A stretch of DNA of 64,000 nucleotides from NCBI GenBank assembly GCA_964404255.1, contig CAYOJJ010000013.1, forward strand, positions 1 through 64,000. Direction: 5' to 3'. Numbering within the stretch: position 1 is the first letter of the stretch; the number at the start of each line of letters is the position of its first letter. The stretch comes from JAFDZW01 sp964404255 (lineage in GTDB: Bacteria > Bacteroidota > Ignavibacteria > Palsa-1295). The notes below the pieces were generated by a model. The model did not search any database. It was given only the letters and a program-made list of their open reading frames with translations, and had not been told where the DNA came from. Shown piece by piece: positions 49,028-58,089 of the stretch. Made by a program: the position numbers and the translations under genes.

Positions 49028-50620
49028 ATGAAGATACTGGTAATATTCTTACTATTGGTTGGTTCAGCGTTGGCTCAACACTGGAGCTCGGTTGCTACGA
49101 TCACGGGAGAAACCGCTGTCGATGGATATAAGATCACAGCGGATGCGACTGGGAATACTTATGTGATAGGCCGCTTTTCAAAAAGTATAATGCTCGATAG
49201 CATTACCCTTCATGGCGGCGATCAGGAAAATGTTTATGTTGCAAAGTACAATCGCTTTCATAGGGTTGTCTGGGCACAGGTCTATGCAACGGTACTGGGT
49301 GGCGCTGGTAATTTAGTAGATGTCTATGGCTTAGCGATCGGCCCTTCGGGCTCAGTCTATATTGCCGGAAATTATATTGGTACCGTAGTGCTCGGCGGGA
49401 GCAACCATACTTCAGTTGCTCCAACGGAGATCTATCTGGCCAAGTTCTCAGCCGATGGATCCTGGAAGTGGCTTAAAACCTGCGGCCAACATGGTAATGG
49501 TACGTTTAATCAGAATGCAGCCTATGCAATTTGCGTCGATAACGCAGAGAACTGTTATATTACGGGTACCTTCAATGATAGCGCGACCTTCGATACTATT
49601 ACGATCTCATCGCCCCAGCCCCATGAAGTATATATTGCTAAATACGATAGTGAGGGCAATGCTCTATGGGCCCGAGGCGGTGGTGGCGATTTCGGGCAGC
49701 ATACCGGCCTTGCTGTTGCAACCGATCATGAAGGAAATGCCTACCTCAGCGGAGTATTTTTTGGGAATGTAACCTTTGGCAGCGATACCCTTCATGCTAT
49801 CGATGCCGAGCAAAAAATGTTTTTATGCAAGTATGGAGCCGATGGTTCGTTGAAATGGTCCGAAAAGATAGGCACGGGAGGGTATTATGGATTTGCAGAA
49901 GATATTGCGTTCGATACCGATAATAATCCCTATGTTGCCGGGTATTTCAGAGCCACCATCGATTTCGGTTCATTCCAATACACGAATAACAGCAGTGCCC
50001 AATATGCAGCACTGGTAATGAAATTCGATCCGAATGGGAAAATTATTTGGGCTACAAAAACGGACGGACCCAATCAAGCCGCGGGGGCCTATGGAATTAG
50101 TGTCGATAAAAACAACCGTTGTTATATCATTGGGTCAATATCTAAGACTACTTCATTCGGCGATACAACTTTCTCGCTTGGTGCGGGTAAAACGGCATTC
50201 GTCGCGCAGTTAGACGAATCCGGGAAATTTACCTGGGTTAAAACGGTCGGAGGCTCGGGTACGAGTACCGGCAATGGATTTGTAAAAACAAGCGATGGAG
50301 AATTCGAGGTGATCGGCCAGTTCACCGGCTCGGTTTCTTTTGATGCTATGCCAATTGTCTCTACCGGTAATAGCGGCGTATTTATTGCTTCTCTTAGTTT
50401 AATAACTAACGAGGTAACGGATCCCCGTTCTAAGGAGGAAGTGCTATTATATCCGAATCCTGCCCATTCAAAGCTTCATTTTACGAAGACTGGGACTCAC
50501 ATACTGACCGATCTGCTTGGCAGAACCGTAAAGCAGACTACAGAAGCTGAAATGGATGTATCAGCTATTGCTGCCGGTAGTTATTATTGCGATGGGGAGC
50601 TCATAATAATTGCCCATTAA
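49028..50620 (+). CDS. Secreted seven-blade SBBP-type propeller with T9SS sorting domain
   Basis: 530 aa. Signal peptide 'MKILVIFLLLVGSALAQ'. Seven repeats of about 60 residues follow, each with 'xxYixGxF...f/yiaKyd...GxxxWxk': units begin near 'GNTYVIGRFS', 'GSVYIAGNY', 'ENCYITGTF', 'GNAYLSGVF', 'NNPYVAGYF', 'NRCYIIGSI' and 'GEFEVIGQF'. This matches a complete seven-bladed beta-propeller. The end 'EVLLYPNPAHSKLHF...ILTDLLGRTVKQ...AAGSYYCDGELIIIAH' is a type A T9SS domain. It is likely surface-attached; ligand unknown. A terminator follows at 50652. Confidence 0.88.
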   Translation: MKILVIFLLLVGSALAQHWSSVATITGETAVDGYKITADATGNTYVIGRFSKSIMLDSITLHGGDQENVYVAKYNRFHRVVWAQVYATVLGGAGNLVDVYGLAIGPSGSVYIAGNYIGTVVLGGSNHTSVAPTEIYLAKFSADGSWKWLKTCGQHGNGTFNQNAAYAICVDNAENCYITGTFNDSATFDTITISSPQPHEVYIAKYDSEGNALWARGGGGDFGQHTGLAVATDHEGNAYLSGVFFGNVTFGSDTLHAIDAEQKMFLCKYGADGSLKWSEKIGTGGYYGFAEDIAFDTDNNPYVAGYFRATIDFGSFQYTNNSSAQYAALVMKFDPNGKIIWATKTDGPNQAAGAYGISVDKNNRCYIIGSISKTTSFGDTTFSLGAGKTAFVAQLDESGKFTWVKTVGGSGTSTGNGFVKTSDGEFEVIGQFTGSVSFDAMPIVSTGNSGVFIASLSLITNEVTDPRSKEEVLLYPNPAHSKLHFTKTGTHILTDLLGRTVKQTTEAEMDVSAIAAGSYYCDGELIIIAH

Positions 50621-50651
50621 TTACACTACAATTATCTATAGAAAGCCACTC

Positions 50652-50690
50652 AAAGGGATTGGAGCAGTTATCCAATCCCTTTTTTATTTT
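50652..50690 (+). terminator. Terminator after the propeller gene
   Basis: AAAGGGATTGGA (50652-50663) pairs perfectly with TCCAATCCCTTT (50671-50682) around a 7-nt loop, followed by a T-rich tract. It begins 31 bases after the stop. Confidence 0.9.
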
Positions 50691-50869
50691 AATGAGTATT
50701 TTGCCTGTCGTTTTGTCATAGATTATAAAACTGTTTCGTTTAAACCCAAAGGGGGAAAAGGAGTCGTATAGGGAAATGACTACCTCGCGACCCGGACACA
50801 TTATCGTAATATGAATTTTTTGTAAAAATTGACTCCAGGCTGAAACAGTTGGGCGTGAAAGGGGTTATT

Positions 50870-51286
50870 ATGGCAAAAGGGATGTACAAAAGAATTTTCA
50901 TAGCGTTTTTAGTTTTGATAGCCGGACGGCTTTCTTCTCAACCCGTTGAGAAGACAGAGGTTAGCTCCAAACCTATTGCTTTTTCCAATTCCGAACCACC
51001 GGCAAGCAAATCTGCCGTAACGGCTCATTCGGGCTATACGGTCAATTGCATTAAAAATGGTTCGAAGACTGTTTTCGAAGTGATCTCTCCTAAGACCGAT
51101 CGCGGAGAAGTTAAACTTCAGAACAGCATCGGCACCGATATCTGCCTTATACACAAGGGTGAAATCAAAGAAGGAAAGAATACCTTCACCCTTGGCAGCC
51201 GTAAGATCGGACGCGGAGTCTATTATGTAGTCTCCAAATTAGCGAGCGGTGAGCAATTCGCCGAGCGCATCGTCCTCAATAAGTGA
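50870..51286 (+). CDS. Small secreted protein consisting of linker plus T9SS-type C-terminal domain
   Basis: 138 aa from the ATG at 50870 (AAAGGGG 4-9 bases upstream); the frame from TTG 50849 is not used. Signal peptide 'KRIFIAFLVLIAGRLSSQ'. A ~30-residue low-complexity linker is followed by ~80 residues ('GYTVNCIKNGSKTVFEVISPKTDRGEVKLQNSIG...RGVYYVVSKLASGEQFAERIVLNK') that read as a T9SS-type C-terminal domain. It has no catalytic domain of its own. It may be a cargo fragment, a T9SS-anchored adaptor, or a decoy/assembly protein. Confidence 0.72.
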   Translation: MAKGMYKRIFIAFLVLIAGRLSSQPVEKTEVSSKPIAFSNSEPPASKSAVTAHSGYTVNCIKNGSKTVFEVISPKTDRGEVKLQNSIGTDICLIHKGEIKEGKNTFTLGSRKIGRGVYYVVSKLASGEQFAERIVLNK

Positions 51287-51325
51287 TCCTCATCCTGAAT
51301 ATTCTACAACCGAACTACCTTTTCC

Positions 51326-51350
51326 TACGAGCGTGTTAGAAACGCTCGTA
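51326..51350 (+). promoter_or_regulatory. Hairpin ending on the mpl start codon
   Basis: TACGAGCGT (51326-51334) pairs perfectly with ACGCTCGTA (51342-51350) around a 7-nt loop (GTTAGAA). The last stem base is the A of the mpl ATG. The paired strand hides the region where a ribosome would bind, so it may limit initiation. Confidence 0.55.
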
Positions 51351-52750
51351 TGAAGATCTATTTTATTGGCATTTGCGGGACGGCAATGGGCAACGGCGCC
51401 CTGCTGATGCGCGAGCTTGGCTATGAGGTTGCCGGATCGGATGAGAATATTTATCCGCCGATGTCCGACCTGCTGCATGAAAGTGGTATTACCATCTATT
51501 CGGGATTTTCTGCTGAAAATATAGTCGCGGCAGCGCCCGATCTGGTTGTGATTGGTAATGCAATGAGCCGTGGCAATGCTGAAGTAGAGCATACGCTCAA
51601 TGCCAGGAAGGAATATATATCGCTTGCAGAGTTACTGAAGCGATATGTTATTCAGGGGAAGGAATCGATCGTTGTTACCGGTACTCATGGAAAAACGACC
51701 ACCTCTTCGCTGATGGCCTGGGTATTCGATTATGCCCATAAAAAGCCGACGTTCCTTATCGGCGGCGTGCCCGAAAATTTTCATCGCGGGTATCAGGCTA
51801 ATCGCGATAGTAAGTATGTGATCCTCGAAGGCGATGAATACGATACTGCCTTCTTCGATAAGCGGTCGAAATTCTTCCATTACCTGCCGACAACGCTTAT
51901 CATCAATAATATCGAATTCGATCATGCCGATATTTTTTCCTCCATCGAAGAGATAGAATTAGCCTTCATGCGCTGCACATTGCAGGTCCCGGCAAACGGA
52001 GTTATTATTGCTAATGGTGATGATGAGCGGGTACGAAAAATACTTGCGCAACCTGTTGCTCCGGTTATTACTATAGGGCTTGGCGAAGGGAATACCCTTC
52101 GCGCAACGAATATCGTTTATGGTGAAAGTACTACAACTTTTGAGGTACTATACGAAGGCAAGGCCCTTGGCAAGATCGTAGTCGCATTACTCGGAGAATT
52201 CAATGTGCGTAATGCTCTGGCTGTCCTTGCTGCCGGTCTACATCATGAGCTTGGGTTCTCCTCGATCGCCGAAGCGATGATGAGCTTCAGAAATGTGAAG
52301 CGCCGCCTTGAATTGAAAGGCACTTATAATGACGTAACCGTCTATGATGATTTCGCTCATCACCCGACAGCGATCAAAGGCACACTCCATGCCCTTCGAA
52401 CGAAATATTCCGATAGAAGAATAATAGCTGTCTTCGAACCGCGCTCGAACACGACGCGAAGAAATATTTTCCAGAAAGAACTGGCCGAGTGCTTTGCCGA
52501 TGCGGATATAGTATTTATGTCGCAGATAGCACGATTGCATTTACTCTCGGAATCCGAACGATTAGACCCCGAGCAGGTCATGAGCGATATTCGCTCGAAG
52601 GGCAAAGAGGCTTATTATCTGGCGGATGCCGAAGCGATAAGTACCAGGGTAGCAGAAGTTGCAAGGCCGGATGATATAGTCATAGTAATGTCCAACGGAG
52701 GTTTCGGCGGCATTCATGAATTGCTCAGGCAAAAGCTTTCTGAGAAATAA
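51350..52750 (+). CDS. mpl: UDP-N-acetylmuramate:L-alanyl-gamma-D-glutamyl-meso-diaminopimelate ligase
   Basis: 466 aa, full length. It attaches recycled murein tripeptide to UDP-MurNAc in peptidoglycan recycling. 'IYFIGICGTAMGNGALLMRELGYEVAGSDENIYPPMSDLL', ATP-binding 'VVTGTHGKTTTSSLMAWVF', 'LEGDEYDTAFFDKRSKFFHYLPTTLIINNIEFDHADIF' and 'VYDDFAHHPTAIKGTLHALR' are Mpl signatures. It implies a meso-DAP cell wall. It stands alone with a hairpin on its start codon. Confidence 0.96.
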   Translation: MKIYFIGICGTAMGNGALLMRELGYEVAGSDENIYPPMSDLLHESGITIYSGFSAENIVAAAPDLVVIGNAMSRGNAEVEHTLNARKEYISLAELLKRYVIQGKESIVVTGTHGKTTTSSLMAWVFDYAHKKPTFLIGGVPENFHRGYQANRDSKYVILEGDEYDTAFFDKRSKFFHYLPTTLIINNIEFDHADIFSSIEEIELAFMRCTLQVPANGVIIANGDDERVRKILAQPVAPVITIGLGEGNTLRATNIVYGESTTTFEVLYEGKALGKIVVALLGEFNVRNALAVLAAGLHHELGFSSIAEAMMSFRNVKRRLELKGTYNDVTVYDDFAHHPTAIKGTLHALRTKYSDRRIIAVFEPRSNTTRRNIFQKELAECFADADIVFMSQIARLHLLSESERLDPEQVMSDIRSKGKEAYYLADAEAISTRVAEVARPDDIVIVMSNGGFGGIHELLRQKLSEK

Positions 52751-52815
52751 GTTGTCATCGAATTATAATCGTGCAGTTATTGTATAATTCGGTAGTATAT
52801 AATTATTAATTCATC

Positions 52816-53697
52816 ATGGCTCGTCGCTGTCTTCTGTTAGTATTAATCGTTGTACTATATCACGGATGCTCATCCGATACTATTACACCCGGTGGGGGTG
52901 TCTTCGATACCGACCTTTCCTTTTCACGAACTGCAACTCCTTCGCTTACCGGCGGCGGCCGTTTTTTCGGTCAAAAAGATACCGGTGTTTGGTATGATGC
53001 CGCATTTTCCTATTCGGTAAAGAATACCAGTACGACCGATCATAGCTTCTCCTATCGATTAGAGGTCGGTCTCTTCAAAGACGGACATTTTCAGAATGGT
53101 GGTGGTACCATTGCCTTCGATCCGGACAGTGTTTTTGCCGGTACTGTAGTTACGCCGATCTATAATAAAAGCACCGGCACGCTTACAATAGTAAAAACAA
53201 TTGGCCTGGGCCGTCGCAATAATGATTGGAGCATTCCTTACGGATACCGGCTAACGATCAAAGATATTCAAAGCGGAGATTCGACTTCCTTCGAAGGCCT
53301 TTTCGATGGCAGTACTATCGATAATCGTTATCATGGAATTATCTATACTACGGAACAGAGTTCTGATCCACAGGGTCTGTTCGATGGTCCGGATGATGGA
53401 GATTGGCAAAGTAATGGTGATTTACTAAAAGCTTCTCCGGTATACCCAAATCCGTGTTCTGGTTCGACGACTCTGCAGATGGAGATCGCCGAAGCAGGCA
53501 AGATCGTTTACTCGATCAACCGAACGGCATCTGATGTTGTATGGCGCGATTCAGTCGATGCTGCTCCGGCCGGCACCCATGAAATTGAGCTTTCTTTTGC
53601 CTCCGTACCTGCCGGTACCTATAGAATATTTATTACAACTTCAGCCGGAAGCAAAACCGCCGCTGCGTATGGCGATGTTAGAAATGACAAATTTTAA
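52816..53697 (+). CDS. Lipoprotein with partial T9SS-like sorting domain
   Basis: 293 aa. Lipobox 'YHGC' near residue 18 then beta-rich sequence ('FSYSVKNTSTTDHSFSYRLEVGLFKDGHFQNGGGTIAFDPDSVFAG'). The C-terminal ~90 residues contain 'KASPVYPNPCSGSTTLQMEIAEAGKIVYSINRTASDVVW...PAGTYRIFITTSAGSKTAAAYG', close to a T9SS type A domain but with a non-canonical end. A lipobox together with a T9SS tail is an odd combination; one of the two may be misread. Function unknown. Confidence 0.68.
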   Translation: MARRCLLLVLIVVLYHGCSSDTITPGGGVFDTDLSFSRTATPSLTGGGRFFGQKDTGVWYDAAFSYSVKNTSTTDHSFSYRLEVGLFKDGHFQNGGGTIAFDPDSVFAGTVVTPIYNKSTGTLTIVKTIGLGRRNNDWSIPYGYRLTIKDIQSGDSTSFEGLFDGSTIDNRYHGIIYTTEQSSDPQGLFDGPDDGDWQSNGDLLKASPVYPNPCSGSTTLQMEIAEAGKIVYSINRTASDVVWRDSVDAAPAGTHEIELSFASVPAGTYRIFITTSAGSKTAAAYGDVRNDKF

Positions 53698-54659
53698 TGC
53701 AGTGCGGAAGCTAATATTCGTTCAGGCCGGACATCGCGCATACATCTGAAGTGTCCTCGCGGACAATAATTGAGCCCGATGGTGGTACACGGGCGGCAGA
53801 CCAGTTCGGTATTCTCGATTATTACTGCTTTCTTGCCACGGGGCATAAATCCGAACTCGCGCACCGTCGGTCCAAAGATGGAGATCGTTTGTGTCCCGGA
53901 GGCTACAGCCATGTGCATAAGCCCCGAATCATTCGTAATAGCAAGCGCTGCCTTAGCAAAGGTTATCGGTAACTCATCGAGCGTTAATTCGCCGCATCTA
54001 TTACGAAACGAACCTTCCGGGATTCCCTGGGCAATGAGTTCGCAAAGATCCCGCTCGGAAGCTGCACCATGAAATTCAATAGTATATCCTTTGTCAATTA
54101 ACCCCAGCGCTACTTCTCTGTAATATTCCGGCAGCCATTGCTTGTTGCGGTGTTTTGCTCCCGGACAAAGGATAGCCACTCTTTCGGTATGATACAATAC
54201 CGGCAGCTCGAAAGAAGGCGCCGAACCATCGTCGGCCACTCCGAGCGAGGCGGCAGTTTCAAAATAGCGGCCGATCACATCCGGCTCCTGCCTTAACCTA
54301 TTAACTTTGAATTTAACGAGCAGCCATCGCTTGAAGCTGCGCTTATTAATTACGGTTGTAGCTGCGCCAGGTATATTTCGAAGTCGCTTAGAGCGCAAAG
54401 AATCATGCAGATCAAGCACATGGCTATAGCCCGAAGCGCAGAGGGACGTATGTAATTCTTTAAGATTATTGGTCCGGCTATCGAAGGCTAATACCGATGT
54501 AACTCCGGGCAGCAGGCGGGCAATAGCGGCAAATTCCTTTTTTACCAGCAGATCGATCTGGGTGTCCGGATGTCTTTTCGCAATAGCGCGCAGCAGAGCG
54601 CCGGTGAGTATAATATCACCGAGAGAGCTAAGCCGGATAACCAGAATGCGCGGTTGCAT
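53694..54659 (-). CDS. Glycosyltransferase family 9 (heptosyltransferase-like)
   Basis: 321 aa from the ATG at 54659; the frame to 54734 adds 25 unrelated residues. 'ILVIRLSSLGDIILTGALLRAIAKRHPDTQIDLLVKKEFAAI', 'VAILCPGAKHRNKQWLPEYYREVA' and 'LAITNDSGLMHMAVASGTQTISIFGPTVREFGFMP' define GT9. The C-terminal Cys cluster ('CRPCTTIGLNYCPRGHFRCM') is also seen in heptosyltransferases. It should add a heptose or similar sugar to LPS core. It overlaps the convergent gene by 4 bases. Confidence 0.92.
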   Translation of the reverse strand: MQPRILVIRLSSLGDIILTGALLRAIAKRHPDTQIDLLVKKEFAAIARLLPGVTSVLAFDSRTNNLKELHTSLCASGYSHVLDLHDSLRSKRLRNIPGAATTVINKRSFKRWLLVKFKVNRLRQEPDVIGRYFETAASLGVADDGSAPSFELPVLYHTERVAILCPGAKHRNKQWLPEYYREVALGLIDKGYTIEFHGAASERDLCELIAQGIPEGSFRNRCGELTLDELPITFAKAALAITNDSGLMHMAVASGTQTISIFGPTVREFGFMPRGKKAVIIENTELVCRPCTTIGLNYCPRGHFRCMRDVRPERILASALH

Positions 54660-54719
54660 TATTTCAAATGCCGGGTTGTTTACTACTTTCGCATTACTTT
54701 GTGATACAAAATACGAACA

Positions 54720-56237
54720 ATGAACAGGCCACAAACGCTCGGTGAACTCAAGGCTTCCGGTTATAAGGTACTTCCGATCAAAGATGAAGTGCGTAAAAAT
54801 CTTATTGCGAAATTACGGGCAAAAGAAGATCTGTTTCCCGGTATTTTAGGATATGATGAAACGGTCATTCCGCAGGTCGTCAATGCCCTGCTGGCAAAGC
54901 ACGATATCATCTTGCTTGGTCTTCGTGGACAGGCTAAGACGCGGCTTGCTCGCGGGTTGGTGAATCTGCTCGATGAGTGGACACCGATCATTGCCGGTAG
55001 CGAAACGATGGATAATCCCTTCCAGCCGATCTCCTACTACGGGCGTATGCGCATTGCCGAAAAAGGCGATGAGACCCCGGTCGAGTGGATCCATCGCAGC
55101 GAACGCTACGGCGAAAAACTCGCGACGCCGGATGTAACGATCGCCGATCTCATCGGCGATATCGACCCGCTCAAAGCGGCAGCCGAACGCCTGCACTACT
55201 CCCATGAAGGCGCCGTGCATTTCGGCATTGTGCCTCGTACGAACCGCGGCATCTTTACTATCAATGAATTGCCCGACCTTCAACCTCGCATACAGGTTGG
55301 TTTATTTAATATTCTCGAAGAACGGGATATCCAGATCCGGGGCTTTAAGATCAGAATTCCGCTCGATGTGCTTATGATCTTTACGGCTAACCCGGAAGAT
55401 TATACCAACCGCGGAAATATTATCACACCGCTTAAAGATCGCATTGCTGCTCAGATCATTACCCACTATCCTTACGAACTTGATCACGCGATCGCTATTA
55501 CCGAGCAGGAAGCCTGGCTCAAGCGCTCGGAAGAAGAAGGAGTAGTACTCCCTTATTATTTCAAGGAGATCATCGAGCAGATCGCTGTCGAAGCGCGAGC
55601 TTCCGATTGGGTAGACCAGAAGTCGGGAGTATCCGCGCGGTTGAGCACCAGTGCAATGGAAACGCTTATCTCCAATGCCGAACGCCGTGCTATCCTTTGC
55701 GGCGATTCCATCATTGCCCCGCGAATTACCGATCTCGGTGCTGTAATTACCGGCATTACCGGAAAAGTAGAATTAGTATTTGAAGGAGAAGAAGAAGGTA
55801 TTTCTACAGTTGCGAAAGCACTTATCGGCCGGGCGGTAAAAACGATCTTCAAAAAATATTTCCCCGATCCGCTGGCAAAACCCAGGAAAAAATCGGAAGC
55901 GCAACCGAGCGAATATGATGAGATCCTGGCCTGGTTTGCAAAAGGTAATGCTCTCGCGCTTTCCGATACGATGAGCTTCGATGCGTATGTCGAAGAACTC
56001 TCACGAGTGCCAAGGCTAAAAGAAGTTGCCGCCCGCCATATCCAAATACCGGAAGCCGACCGGTTCTCACTTTCCAGCGCTATGGAGTTTGTGCTGGAAG
56101 GATTGCACCAGCATTCGAAGATCGCAAAGACCGAAGATCCGGGCGATCCGGAGATAACTTATGGCGATATGATCGGTTCGATCTTTAGCGGTGGGTTCGA
56201 TAGCGACGATACCGAAGAGCTCGAGGAATTCGAATAA
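54720..56237 (+). CDS. MoxR-like AAA+ ATPase (magnesium-chelatase-related)
   Basis: 505 aa. Walker A 'GLRGQAKTRL' at ~72-81, Walker B-like 'RGIFTINELPDLQPRIQVGLFNILEERDI' at ~182-210, sensor 'MIFTANPEDYTNRGNIITPLKDR'. The C-terminal ~130 residues are acidic and helical (EEEGIST, DDTEELEEFE), a likely partner-binding tail. MoxR-type ATPases are usually encoded beside a von Willebrand A partner for protein assembly; none is seen here. Function is unresolved. Confidence 0.87.
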   Translation: MNRPQTLGELKASGYKVLPIKDEVRKNLIAKLRAKEDLFPGILGYDETVIPQVVNALLAKHDIILLGLRGQAKTRLARGLVNLLDEWTPIIAGSETMDNPFQPISYYGRMRIAEKGDETPVEWIHRSERYGEKLATPDVTIADLIGDIDPLKAAAERLHYSHEGAVHFGIVPRTNRGIFTINELPDLQPRIQVGLFNILEERDIQIRGFKIRIPLDVLMIFTANPEDYTNRGNIITPLKDRIAAQIITHYPYELDHAIAITEQEAWLKRSEEEGVVLPYYFKEIIEQIAVEARASDWVDQKSGVSARLSTSAMETLISNAERRAILCGDSIIAPRITDLGAVITGITGKVELVFEGEEEGISTVAKALIGRAVKTIFKKYFPDPLAKPRKKSEAQPSEYDEILAWFAKGNALALSDTMSFDAYVEELSRVPRLKEVAARHIQIPEADRFSLSSAMEFVLEGLHQHSKIAKTEDPGDPEITYGDMIGSIFSGGFDSDDTEELEEFE

Positions 56238-56945
56238 TTATCGCACTACTCTCGAAGCCATCCGGTCGAGTAGTTCGAATAGCGGCCCATGCAGCGATTC
56301 TGTCTCTGCGTGCTCTAAAATAGTCGCGGCCTCCTGAATATGTATTCCGGGTTCAAGCTCCGATTCACCGGCGACTACGAATTGCTCCGCGAGCGTAGGG
56401 GTAATTTCCGGATGAAATTGCAGGGCAATGATATGATCTCCGAGAATAAAGCCCTGATGCAGGCAGGCATTCGAACGTGCGATCATATGAGCGCCCTCCG
56501 GTATCGAGAAGGTTTCACCATGCCAGTGGAAGGCAGTAAAATGATGCGGGAGTGCGGAAGTAATAGGATGGGCCGCGCCTTCGGTCGTCATCATGACCGG
56601 ATAGAAACCGATCTCCTTATGCAGCATCGGATAGACATCGGCGCCGAGTACATCGGCCAGTAATTGCCCTCCGAGGCAGATTCCAAGGATCGGCATATTA
56701 GCCTCGATCGCTTTTTCAATAAAATGTTTTTCTTCCCGCAGCCAGGGGTATTGTTCATGATTATGAACACTCATTGGGCCTCCAAGAATGACCAGCATAT
56801 CGAAATATTCGTGAGTCGGGAAGGGATCTTCGGCATATAGCCGTGAGCCGCTGACCCGATGCCCACGCTCATGCGCCCATTCAGCAATAAGACCTGGCGT
56901 CTCGTGGATCGCATGTTCGAGATAGTGAATTCGGATGGTGTTCAT
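56238..56945 (-). CDS. Class I glutamine amidotransferase-like protein
   Basis: 235 aa. 'DMLVILGGPMSVHNHEQYPWLREEKHFIEKAIEANMPILGICLGGQLLADVLGADVY' with nucleophile Cys in 'GICLGGQ', and 'GDHIIALQFHPEIT' with His-Glu, complete the class I triad. 'WHGETFSIPEGAHMIARSNACLHQGF' is typical of GMP-synthase-amidotransferase-like proteins. No synthetase domain or partner is adjacent, so the ammonia acceptor is unknown. Its stop abuts that of the MoxR-like gene; it is divergent from the lipoprotein at 57067. Confidence 0.9.
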   Translation of the reverse strand: MNTIRIHYLEHAIHETPGLIAEWAHERGHRVSGSRLYAEDPFPTHEYFDMLVILGGPMSVHNHEQYPWLREEKHFIEKAIEANMPILGICLGGQLLADVLGADVYPMLHKEIGFYPVMMTTEGAAHPITSALPHHFTAFHWHGETFSIPEGAHMIARSNACLHQGFILGDHIIALQFHPEITPTLAEQFVVAGESELEPGIHIQEAATILEHAETESLHGPLFELLDRMASRVVR

Positions 56946-57066
56946 GGCAGTAATAAGTTATTTACTAGCTTATACAACAAAACGAAGGAAAAAGTATTTA
57001 GCTATACGATAGGAACCATTGAGTGCAAAAACGCTTATTTGGGTACAAGATACTATTAAAAATGCT

Positions 57067-57486
57067 ATGAAAAGTATTCCTGTCCTGATATACTCTCTTC
57101 TTTTTTTATTGTTATTGGTACCCGTCGGTTGCTCCAAAGATGAAACGGCATCCGCCGAAGAGCCTGTAAAAAAATTATTTGCCGCATACAATGCTGGCGA
57201 CTCTGCCGCCATAGTGGCTCAGCTTACTACTTCCGCTCAACGGGATTTACAGGCTAATAGTGGCCAATTTAGCGATCTGCTACGCGAGATGAAAGGAGTA
57301 ACGATAAGTTATTCGAACTTTACGATCTCCAAAGATCCGGTATTGAAGAATGCTTCTATTTACGATGCACAATTCTCTATGAAGCTTAGTGGGAAAGCAA
57401 ACCTTAAAAAGGATTCACTTCATATTTACCTCACTAAAGAGAATGATCAGTGGAAGCTCACTGGCATTTGGCCAAAGAGTTATTAA
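57067..57486 (+). CDS. Lipoprotein with NTF2/DUF4878-like domain
   Basis: 139 aa from the ATG at 57067; the frame from 57019 precedes the signal peptide. Lipobox 'LVPVGC' near residue 23, then 'EEPVKKLFAAYNAGDSAAIVAQLTTSAQRDLQ', a NTF2-like opening with a helix carrying a Gly-Asp turn, and 'FTISKDPVLKNASIYDAQFSMKLSGKANLKKDSLHIYLTKENDQWKLTGIWP' as the sheet. Function unknown; such proteins often bind a small ligand or form periplasmic partners. Confidence 0.78.
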   Translation: MKSIPVLIYSLLFLLLLVPVGCSKDETASAEEPVKKLFAAYNAGDSAAIVAQLTTSAQRDLQANSGQFSDLLREMKGVTISYSNFTISKDPVLKNASIYDAQFSMKLSGKANLKKDSLHIYLTKENDQWKLTGIWPKSY

Positions 57487-57523
57487 ATGATTTTTAGTTA
57501 CGGGTATTATTATTAAAAAGTAA

Positions 57524-58069
57524 GTGACTAAACTGATTTTAATATCTGCAATATGGATAATAGCATGTACGCCAATTTACCGTACTAATAGAATGGATGC
57601 GTCATCATATCCCTCCAATGAGGGGCCAACCTTTGGTTATGAAAAAGACTCCGTGAGCAAACAGTTGTTACTTGACAGTTATTACGCGGCAAAGGCCCAA
57701 GATTATAATCATTTTGCCCCTACCGAATTTTCTTCGGGTAAATGGGAAGGATATTATATAGACCAGCGAAATGAAAGTGCCGAGTTTTATATGTCTGATA
57801 CCGTGAAAAATGGAATAATATCAGGAACATTTGGTCTGCGATTTTCTGAGCGAGCTTGGTTTAGTAAAGGGAATGTTACAGGTACTATTAAAGGAGATTC
57901 AGTTTTTTTGAAAGTTGTCAGAAATATAACTCTTGACACATTCTTTTTAGCAGGCAAATGTTATAAAGAGCAAAAGCTTTTGCCTCAGGATCATTTTTTT
58001 CAAGGTAAATTTACAACATCCCCGCAAGTAATATGCCCCGGCACTTTCTTTTTTAAATTATCTAGATAG
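57524..58069 (+). CDS. Hypothetical lipoprotein
   Basis: 181 aa from a GTG. A short hydrophobic N-terminus ends in 'WIIAC' (residues ~11-15), a lipobox. The mature part has 'GKWEGYYIDQRNESAEFYMSDTVKNGIISGTFGLRFSERAWFSKGNVTGTIKGDSVFLKVVRNI', a beta-barrel-like lipocalin or meander pattern. Base composition is more A/T-rich than the neighbours, so it may be a recent or fast-evolving gene. It follows the previous lipoprotein after 37 bases. I do not recognise the family. Confidence 0.72.
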   Translation: MTKLILISAIWIIACTPIYRTNRMDASSYPSNEGPTFGYEKDSVSKQLLLDSYYAAKAQDYNHFAPTEFSSGKWEGYYIDQRNESAEFYMSDTVKNGIISGTFGLRFSERAWFSKGNVTGTIKGDSVFLKVVRNITLDTFFLAGKCYKEQKLLPQDHFFQGKFTTSPQVICPGTFFFKLSR

Positions 58070-58089
58070 TAATAATATCTTACTAATAG

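Noticed and set aside
54720..56237. Sigma-54 activator or true magnesium chelatase
   Set aside because: The GAFTGA loop is absent and no chlorophyll-pathway genes are nearby; a MoxR-like ATPase fits better.
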